Shown here in pieces: positions 38,751 to 44,024 of a DNA stretch of 44,024 nucleotides. Within the stretch, counting starts at the first letter, position 1, and every line of letters starts with the position of its first letter. Origin of the DNA: a virus; the IMG/VR virus record IMGVR_UViG_3300042525_000667, positions 1 to 44,024 of that record; one strand, written 5' to 3'. The position numbers and the translations under genes are program-made. The notes under the pieces are model-generated. The model was given only the letters and a program-made list of their open reading frames with translations, made no database searches and was not told the DNA's origin.

Positions 38751-39086
38751 TCACTCCCCGTTTTTTGCTTTTGCTATTTTTAATAATACTAAATATCCTA
38801 TTAAGTCATCAATGTCGTTATCACCTGGGTAATCTGTACCCTTCATAAGCCTATTTAATTTATCATCAATACGGACATGGAGTTGCTCTCTTGGTCCCGC
38901 CTTTGAAAATATACGGACAGGATCTAGGGCTGAATTGCCGTAAGCGATATTTTTCTTAACAAGCATATGTGCAATTTCATGGCAGGTAGACAAAATTTCT
39001 TTACCTGCTTCTGTACCTACTGTCAATAAGGATAAGTCATCGCATTCAAAATGATCTCTATCTGGAAATACTGGTTCTAAACTCAT
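38751..39086 (-). CDS. DUF1599 / Nmad1-type protein
   Basis: A 111-residue protein with CHEIAHMLVKKNIAYGNSALDP, then REQLHVRIDDKLNRLMKG and DDLIGYLVLL. This is the nucleotide-modification-associated domain 1 (DUF1599) pattern, a helical family related to nucleotide pyrophosphatases and common in phages. It may act on modified nucleotides. It overlaps the HTH gene upstream by ATGA. Confidence 0.78.
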   Translation of the reverse strand: MSLEPVFPDRDHFECDDLSLLTVGTEAGKEILSTCHEIAHMLVKKNIAYGNSALDPVRIFSKAGPREQLHVRIDDKLNRLMKGTDYPGDNDIDDLIGYLVLLKIAKAKNGE

Positions 39087-39238
39087 CTTTTTGACTTCCT
39101 TAATCCAAATTTAGCAAGATATACATATATGGTTTCCACGCTTGCACCACACTCCTTTGCTATCTCTTGAGGAGTCTTCTTGTCTATAAAATATCTTTTA
39201 CGAAGCCAAGACTCGTTAGTATATAGTTTAGCAGCCAT
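39083..39238 (-). CDS. Small helix-turn-helix protein
   Basis: A 51-residue ORF (MAAKLYTNESWLRKRYF...) with KKTPQEIAKECGASVETIYVYLAKFGLR, a clear helix-turn-helix of the homeodomain-like type. It overlaps the Nmad1 gene by four bases. It probably binds DNA; target unknown. Confidence 0.65.
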   Translation of the reverse strand: MAAKLYTNESWLRKRYFIDKKTPQEIAKECGASVETIYVYLAKFGLRKSKR

Positions 39239-39240
39239 GA

Positions 39241-39813
39241 CTACTCCTTGTCAACCCCAATAGCCTTGTTCCAATTATTTATAGACCAATGCCCTATTCC
39301 ACAGGCATCAGCAACATCATTATCATCAATTTTTTTATTATAAATAATATCCAATAACTTTATTGTTCTTTGTTTACGAAAATCTCTTTCATATGATTTA
39401 TACCATGACTCTGATTTACCTGGATTAGAAGATCTTATCTTAAACTGTTCTTCTTTGGTTAATCTTTTATTTCCTAAATAATTTTGCCAAGTTATCGGAG
39501 ATACCTTGCCTATTATTTTAATCCCTGCCAAGCCTGCTCCTCCTAAAATACCACCTTGAATTAAAGCAAGGTCTGCTGCAGTTTTTGGGGAATTCATAAA
39601 TACAGTATGTTCAATAACAATAGCATCTATCAAATTATAATAATCAAATAATGCCTTAGATTTTTTACAAGCATCAGTTATTTTTTCATATATGTCATTA
39701 CCTTCAAATGTAATTTTGCCATATCGATCTAAATTTTTATTTGAGTAAATAGCAAATGCAATATTGTTAGTGCTGGCATCAATAGAACATATTGTTTTGG
39801 GCAAATTATTCAT
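39241..39813 (-). CDS. RuvC-like Holliday junction resolvase
   Basis: A 190-residue RNase H-fold protein with acidic residues D12 (SIDAST), Glu in VIEHT (near 68) and the terminal DDNDVADACG block, as in RuvC. It resolves branched DNA before packaging. It overlaps the zinc-protein gene upstream by eight bases. Confidence 0.78.
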   Translation of the reverse strand: MNNLPKTICSIDASTNNIAFAIYSNKNLDRYGKITFEGNDIYEKITDACKKSKALFDYYNLIDAIVIEHTVFMNSPKTAADLALIQGGILGGAGLAGIKIIGKVSPITWQNYLGNKRLTKEEQFKIRSSNPGKSESWYKSYERDFRKQRTIKLLDIIYNKKIDDNDVADACGIGHWSINNWNKAIGVDKE

Positions 39814-40084
39814 TGAGTAGCCTTTTTATTTGCTTTAGTGTTTTATTAACTTCAGAAGGATTGATTAAGCAGTTATTGCACAAAGGCTCATCGTTATAAA
39901 TTGATAAACTTGTTTTGCACATTTTGCAAATCCTAACCTTTCCTTTTCTTTTTTGTCTTCGTTGAAGAATATATCTTTGTGCTATTTTTTCTTTTGTTGC
40001 TTCAGTTCTACATATTTCTGAACAATATATTTGATAAGAAACACTTGCGCTAAATAATTTATCGCACCAGTTACAGTTCTTCAT
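39806..40084 (-). CDS. Double zinc-binding protein
   Basis: A 92-residue basic protein with NCNWCDKLF, IYCSEIC, then CKMCKTS and CNNCLI: two four-cysteine sites around a Lys/Arg-rich linker. Possibly a nucleic-acid binding partner of the nucleases in this operon. Confidence 0.58.
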   Translation of the reverse strand: MKNCNWCDKLFSASVSYQIYCSEICRTEATKEKIAQRYILQRRQKRKGKVRICKMCKTSLSIYNDEPLCNNCLINPSEVNKTLKQIKRLLNE

Positions 40085-40928
40085 CTTTAAGCAACTCCAG
40101 AGGTTTAATTTTAATTACCCCTGTCTCTGCTTCAGCACATGCCTTTTGAATTGGACACACCTTACATATTTTAGAATTAGATCTGTATGGCTTCTGTGGA
40201 AGTTGCCGATCTTTCCAACTACTATATGTTTCTCGCATCCAATCAAATGCCTGGTCTACCCACCGACGGTAATGATCGTTTACTACTACTGGCAACGTCA
40301 ATAACTCATGATTATTTTTATTTTCATAAATCATTACACCTTTGCCAATTTTCCAAACCTTCATATAAATAAGCAATTGCATAAGATGACCCATCTTAGG
40401 CTTTCTACTATTCTTTTTATATTCAAACCCTTCATTAGTAATTGTTTTGATTTCTCCAATTACACGTTCATCGTTAATACTAAGCATAACATCACCATAT
40501 CCATCAAATGGCGGGTCTTCTGTTTTAACCCTAAACTCCATTGCTGGATGAGTTTGCTTATTATATTTTCTTGGAAGCGGATCCATCTCCATTGTCTCAT
40601 CTAACAATCCCGATGACTCAATAGCCTCTTGAATTCTTCCATGACCAAGAGTTCCGTTTGTTCTGTTTGCTACGCCATACGCATCAGAGTTATCATAAAA
40701 TACTGCCCCATCGAATGCTAGATACCAATATCTTGGACATTCCCCAGCACCATACGTTAATCCAGAAGCAGAAAAATTACTCTTTTTACTAAACTTAGGT
40801 TTAGTTTTAGCCATGTATCCAGATTCAATCTTTTCAATTAACCCCTCAATAAAACCATGGTCTTCGTTATTTTTTGAAACTTTTTTATCATTTTTTAACA
40901 TTACTTGTTGCAGTAAATTTTTTGTCAT
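40071..40928 (-). CDS. Cas4/RecB-like PD-(D/E)XK nuclease
   Basis: A 285-residue protein with the nuclease residues in GYGDVML and GEIKTI, a Gln-containing HLMQLLIYM helix, and cysteines in GECPRYW plus the C-terminal ICKVCPIQKAC, the four-cysteine layout of an iron-sulfur cluster in Cas4 and AddB. It likely degrades DNA ends in phage recombination. AAAGGATAACAATG gives its start. Confidence 0.82.
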   Translation of the reverse strand: MTKNLLQQVMLKNDKKVSKNNEDHGFIEGLIEKIESGYMAKTKPKFSKKSNFSASGLTYGAGECPRYWYLAFDGAVFYDNSDAYGVANRTNGTLGHGRIQEAIESSGLLDETMEMDPLPRKYNKQTHPAMEFRVKTEDPPFDGYGDVMLSINDERVIGEIKTITNEGFEYKKNSRKPKMGHLMQLLIYMKVWKIGKGVMIYENKNNHELLTLPVVVNDHYRRWVDQAFDWMRETYSSWKDRQLPQKPYRSNSKICKVCPIQKACAEAETGVIKIKPLELLKDEEL

Positions 40929-40962
40929 TGTTATCCTTTGGTTAACTTAATTATAGCAGATA

Positions 40963-41271
40963 TCATCTGGTTATATATTTAAGAGCAGACACTAAATTAT
41001 TAATAGACTCCGCTGCAGTATAGTATAAATTCTTTTTACCCCTGTCTGACTTGTCTACATTTGCCATCCATGTAGCCTTTAAAGACATTTTAGAGGCTAT
41101 TGCTTGAAGTCTAACTATTTCTAGTGTAGCCACTTGCATGGGAATATCTGGCTTTAAAATAATCTTTGCTATTGTTGTTAAGGCAGTGGTAAACTCTTCA
41201 TCTTTCATGTATTCAGCAATTTCTACAAGACCATTTATTTGCTCAAGTGTTGTTTTTTGTTCATCAAGCAT
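40963..41271 (-). CDS. Helical protein of unknown function
   Basis: A 102-residue protein, all-helical, with LEIVRLQAIASKMSLKATWM. It resembles small helical actinophage proteins of unknown role. It overlaps the 2OG-like gene by eight bases. Confidence 0.55.
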   Translation of the reverse strand: MLDEQKTTLEQINGLVEIAEYMKDEEFTTALTTIAKIILKPDIPMQVATLEIVRLQAIASKMSLKATWMANVDKSDRGKKNLYYTAAESINNLVSALKYITR

Positions 41272-42082
41272 TGTTATTTTTTCTTTCTATAGCATCTTGA
41301 TATCTTGCCTCTAATTCTCTTATTTTAGCCAGCCGTATTAATCCATCTTCTTTTTCTAATTTTTCCATTTTTTCTTGCCATGCATTATTATATTCATCAA
41401 ATTTACTTTTTTCTTTCCACTCTTGGAATCTAATTTTTCTGGCTTCTGGGTCACGTGCTGGAATATTTAATTCATCAAAATCTTTTTGAACTGCAAAGTG
41501 TGCTGTCCAAACCTCACAGTTATCGTCTTCTTTTAATAGAATAGGATCTCTCCAATGAATTGTACCTGCCCCCCAGAAAAGCAATAAATCTCCATATTCC
41601 AGATCAAAACGATAAAGTTCTCCATTAACATCGATAACTATTGGCCAACTAATATTAGCATCTAGTTGATAATCTATTGTTAATTTAGTAAAATAATTAT
41701 CTGAATCAAAATGTGGTGGAAGTTTGGGTGATATTGCAAGATCTGTTTCATTTCCTCTGTTTTCAAATGCATTTGGGTTATGCTTTTTGTTGTAAGAAAG
41801 ATAACTGTTGTGTGTCATTTTAACTTCTTCTCCAACAAAATCAGACGCAAAATCTTCTATTTTTTTTAACAATTTACCAGCAACTTTTAGTTCTATTTGT
41901 TCTCTAGCAAGTTCTGGAAGAACTAGAGGGGAGTAAAAACCACCTGGTGGCAAACCTTTTCCATGATTTATTAATTCTTTTATTTCTTTAACCTCGTCAT
42001 CAGAAAAAAATCCTTTTATAACATGGGGGATGACATCTTCATATTGTCCGAATTTTTTTGGTTTATATGCTGCGTTTATCAT
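41264..42082 (-). CDS. 2OG-Fe(II) oxygenase-like protein with coiled-coil tail
   Basis: A 272-residue protein with PPHFDSDNY (H124, D126), GDLLLFWGAGTIHWRD (H176) and no obvious arginine about ten residues later, so the 2OG-binding site differs from the P4H set. Residues from about 205 on are a charged helix. It is the only member placed in the replication block. TATAAT ends six bases before the ATG. Confidence 0.65.
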   Translation of the reverse strand: MINAAYKPKKFGQYEDVIPHVIKGFFSDDEVKEIKELINHGKGLPPGGFYSPLVLPELAREQIELKVAGKLLKKIEDFASDFVGEEVKMTHNSYLSYNKKHNPNAFENRGNETDLAISPKLPPHFDSDNYFTKLTIDYQLDANISWPIVIDVNGELYRFDLEYGDLLLFWGAGTIHWRDPILLKEDDNCEVWTAHFAVQKDFDELNIPARDPEARKIRFQEWKEKSKFDEYNNAWQEKMEKLEKEDGLIRLAKIRELEARYQDAIERKNNNA

Positions 42083-42089
42083 ATATATA

Positions 42090-42389
42090 TTATACCACTT
42101 TCCTAGAATCCAAACTTATCAATTCTTCTAATATAGAAAACTCAAGTACTGCCAATCTTACCTTCTTATTATCTTTTCCAATAACAACTATAATCGCAGG
42201 ATCATTGTTATTTTTTATTGCATCGGTAACTGCTTTGGCCCAGACATCCTGATTGAGAGTAAAAGATTTTGATACCTCCTTAAAATCTATAGTAAAATTA
42301 TTCCAGGTTGCGTCACCCTTTTTAATTCCTCTACCAGAATTTTTATGTTGCTTGGCACCTATTCTTTTGCTTTCACTTTTTTCACTCAT
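42090..42389 (-). CDS. Putative PD-(D/E)XK endonuclease / resolvase
   Basis: A 99-residue basic protein with KQHKNSGRGIKKGDATWNN and IDFKE, a D...(D/E)xK-type core, then a VWAKAVTDAIKNN helix and PAIIVVIG strand. Phage Holliday-resolvase or endonuclease proteins have this order. It lies next to recA, as expected. Confidence 0.6.
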   Translation of the reverse strand: MSEKSESKRIGAKQHKNSGRGIKKGDATWNNFTIDFKEVSKSFTLNQDVWAKAVTDAIKNNNDPAIIVVIGKDNKKVRLAVLEFSILEELISLDSRKVV

Positions 42390-42558
42390 ATTTTTTTACC
42401 TTTTTATATCCAACTTTAAATAATTGAACTTCTGATAAGTGTTTATCTGAGCACATCCAGGTTGCCATGCCTGTTGCAGGATAAAGTCTAATTGTTCTTA
42501 CTTCTTTTTTACAAATCTTACAGGGAAACTTTCCTTCGTAGATAGTATACTTATCCAC
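42382..42558 (-). CDS. Small zinc-binding protein
   Basis: A 58-residue ORF from a GTG start, with FPCKICKKE and MCSDKH as a CxxC...CxxxH site. It overlaps the recA stop by eight bases and the nuclease start by eight bases. Function unknown. Confidence 0.55.
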   Translation of the reverse strand: MDKYTIYEGKFPCKICKKEVRTIRLYPATGMATWMCSDKHLSEVQLFKVGYKKVKKYE

Positions 42559-43564
42559 TAATATTATTCTTAATCATATCTTGTAGATCAAGATCCTCTC
42601 TTACTTTATTTATAAAACCTTCTCTTCCCTGAACCTTTGTACCATCAGGAAGCAAATACCATGCTCCTGTGCGCTCTACTATACCCATTAATTCAGCAGT
42701 ATCAACAAGGTCAGCAATACTATCAATACCCAAATCATTGCCCCTGAAATAAAAATCATATTCGCCAGATTGAAACGCTGCTGAGGTTTTTGAAAACTGA
42801 AGATCCCAACGAATCTTTCTACCAATTTTTTCCTCAATTGCTTTATCTCCAATATATATTTTCCCCTTAATTGCCTGATTCTCTGACTCTGAAGAAAATA
42901 GTTTAACTACGGTAGATGAATAAAACTTTGTAGCCTGACCCCCAGTTGGCTGTTGGCTTGTGTACATTGCATTAATATTATTTCTTGACTGACTAATTAA
43001 AAGTAACAGTGTTGGCTTAACTTTATTATTTGCATAGTTAAGCATTTTCCATGCGTTGCTAAAATCACGAGACTCTGCGCCAATCTGTTTTGTATTTTCT
43101 AATTGTTTTAATTCTGTAGAATCTTTTTCAAAATAAATTGCTGGCAGCAAAGAAGTAATTGAATCTACAACAATAATATCTACTCCAGCCTCCATTAAAC
43201 TTACTCCAACATCAACCATCTCATTAATAGTTCTGGCCTGAGAAACAATTAATTTAGATGTATCGACACCTAATTTTTCAGCCCAGTCTTTGTCGTATGA
43301 CATTTCTGCATCAATCCATGCACATACTTTTCCTTCTGCTTGTGCAAGGGCAATTGTCTGTAAGCATAATGATGATTTTGCACTCGACTTACTTCCCCAT
43401 ATTAATACCTGCCTACCATAAGGAAGCCCTCCATTTAGTGCACGATTAAGTCCATAACTTGGAGTTGCTGCATATTCGGTTTTCGGCACCTCATCTCCAA
43501 CTAAAATACTTTTACGTAGTTTAGGATTTAATTGTGCTAATACATCTTCAAGGCTAACCGACAT
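42551..43564 (-). CDS. recA: RecA recombinase
   Basis: A 337-residue RecA core: Walker A GSKSSAKSS (57-65), WIDAEMSYD, a Walker B strand VDIIVVDSIT, and the L2 region around RNNINAMYTSQQPTGGQATKFY. It forms filaments on single-stranded DNA for strand exchange. The usual GPESSGKTT loop is altered, which is common in phage RecA. It overlaps the polymerase C-terminus upstream by 11 bases. Confidence 0.9.
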   Translation of the reverse strand: MSVSLEDVLAQLNPKLRKSILVGDEVPKTEYAATPSYGLNRALNGGLPYGRQVLIWGSKSSAKSSLCLQTIALAQAEGKVCAWIDAEMSYDKDWAEKLGVDTSKLIVSQARTINEMVDVGVSLMEAGVDIIVVDSITSLLPAIYFEKDSTELKQLENTKQIGAESRDFSNAWKMLNYANNKVKPTLLLLISQSRNNINAMYTSQQPTGGQATKFYSSTVVKLFSSESENQAIKGKIYIGDKAIEEKIGRKIRWDLQFSKTSAAFQSGEYDFYFRGNDLGIDSIADLVDTAELMGIVERTGAWYLLPDGTKVQGREGFINKVREDLDLQDMIKNNISG

Positions 43565-44024
43565 TTACATCCTCCAATATTACTGTACCGTCTTTAGTTT
43601 TACCTAATTCAAACTTATATGCATGGCCTTCTTCAATCTTCATATATGCCTTAGCAAAGGCAGTAGGAAATACTGTTACTGGATGAAGTTCTCTAGATGT
43701 ATCTGCTAGAGTCAGCGATGCCATTTTCTTTCCTGCTTTCGTTATTCTAGGTTTAAATGATACCACAAATAACTCATCATCTTTGTATGGAAGCATTCTG
43801 TAGTTTAGAAATTTAATTAATGCAGCATCTGAGTTTTTTATTTCGTCCACAGGAATAGCACTAACAATTCTATTATCAGAACAGAGTGCAATATAACTTC
43901 GTCCAGCCTCAATTGTAGTTTGCTCTTCATCAAACACACCTATACTTCCTGTTTTATCTAATATTTCAACACGAGACCAACCTTTACCACGCTTGATACC
44001 TTTAACCATTCCCATAAGAATAAA
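43554..44024 (-). CDS. dnaE: C-terminal part of DNA polymerase III alpha-like protein (partial)
   Basis: The frame stays open through the window edge, so this is the end of a longer protein; an ATG at 44015 could also start a short one. The visible 150 or so residues include GKKMASLTLADTSRELHPVTVFPTAFAKA, the OB-fold typical of the DnaE C-terminus, after another beta domain. It leads the recA operon. Confidence 0.6.
   Translation of the reverse strand, partial: FILMGMVKGIKRGKGWSRVEILDKTGSIGVFDEEQTTIEAGRSYIALCSDNRIVSAIPVDEIKNSDAALIKFLNYRMLPYKDDELFVVSFKPRITKAGKKMASLTLADTSRELHPVTVFPTAFAKAYMKIEEGHAYKFELGKTKDGTVILEDVNVG

Noticed and set aside
1-44024. CRISPR array, integrase/attachment site, transposon or diversity-generating retroelement
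   Set aside because: No regularly spaced repeats, no recombinase or reverse transcriptase motif and no template/variable repeat pair were seen. The Cas4-like nuclease at 40071 sits in a phage recombination block, not near any cas gene.

Overview
The window looks like a large piece of an AT-rich lytic phage genome infecting an actinobacterium, probably a free-living planktonic one. The phage call rests on a terminase pair (34445-36746), a CHAP endolysin with small membrane and lipoprotein genes (30121-31535), a replication/recombination block with RecA, a RuvC-like resolvase, a Cas4/RecB-like nuclease and the end of a DNA polymerase III alpha-like protein (39241-44024), seven tRNA genes, and dense gene packing with ATGA/GTGA overlaps. 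The actinobacterial host is suggested by a WhiB protein, a DUF7455 protein, a mycobacterial-type AhpC-AhpD pair and many genes that appear to be read from leaderless transcripts. No portal, capsid or tail gene is recognisable, so the structural genes must lie outside the window. No integrase, transposase or CRISPR array was seen.

Layout: 1-6000 (+) small zinc-binding and membrane proteins, a HAD phosphatase, a 2OG-Fe(II) oxygenase, a sulfotransferase-like protein, a luciferase-like monooxygenase fused to a 2OG domain, and a SpeD-like protein. 6031-7286 (+) a secreted trypsin-like protease. 7297-13133 (+) seven tRNAs with cargo placed between them: APS kinase-nucleotidyltransferase plus DUF2061, a flavin-dependent halogenase, two more sulfotransferase-like proteins and AhpC-AhpD. 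13607-14459 (+) a short ORF and a methyltransferase. From 14500 on nearly everything is on the minus strand: Hsp20, a membrane protein, XapX, an SGNH hydrolase, three 2OG oxygenases in a row, a second APS kinase-nucleotidyltransferase, WhiB, a thermonuclease, a second DUF2061 protein, a NodU/CmcH-type carbamoyltransferase, three more oxygenase-like genes, a possible hydroxyproline-type glycosyltransferase, DUF6065-like proteins, an Ntn-hydrolase, the lysis cluster, two secreted repeat-rich proteins, terminase, two more SGNH hydrolases, then replication genes.

The striking theme is chemical decoration. In one phage segment there are nine 2OG-oxygenase-like domains, two APS kinase-type fusions with three sulfotransferase-like genes (a possible PAPS supply and sulfation route), a halogenase, a carbamoyltransferase, a methyltransferase, a glycosyltransferase candidate and three SGNH esterase/acyltransferase-like proteins. 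I infer a tailoring toolkit acting on a protein, glycan or small molecule of the virion or the infected cell; the substrate cannot be read from the sequence.

Regulation: at least eleven genes on both strands have a TATAAT-like -10 box ending six bases before the ATG, the geometry of a leaderless mRNA, while other genes have strong TTGACA-N17-TATAAT promoters and a Shine-Dalgarno. All family calls come from reading motifs by eye, without database searches.
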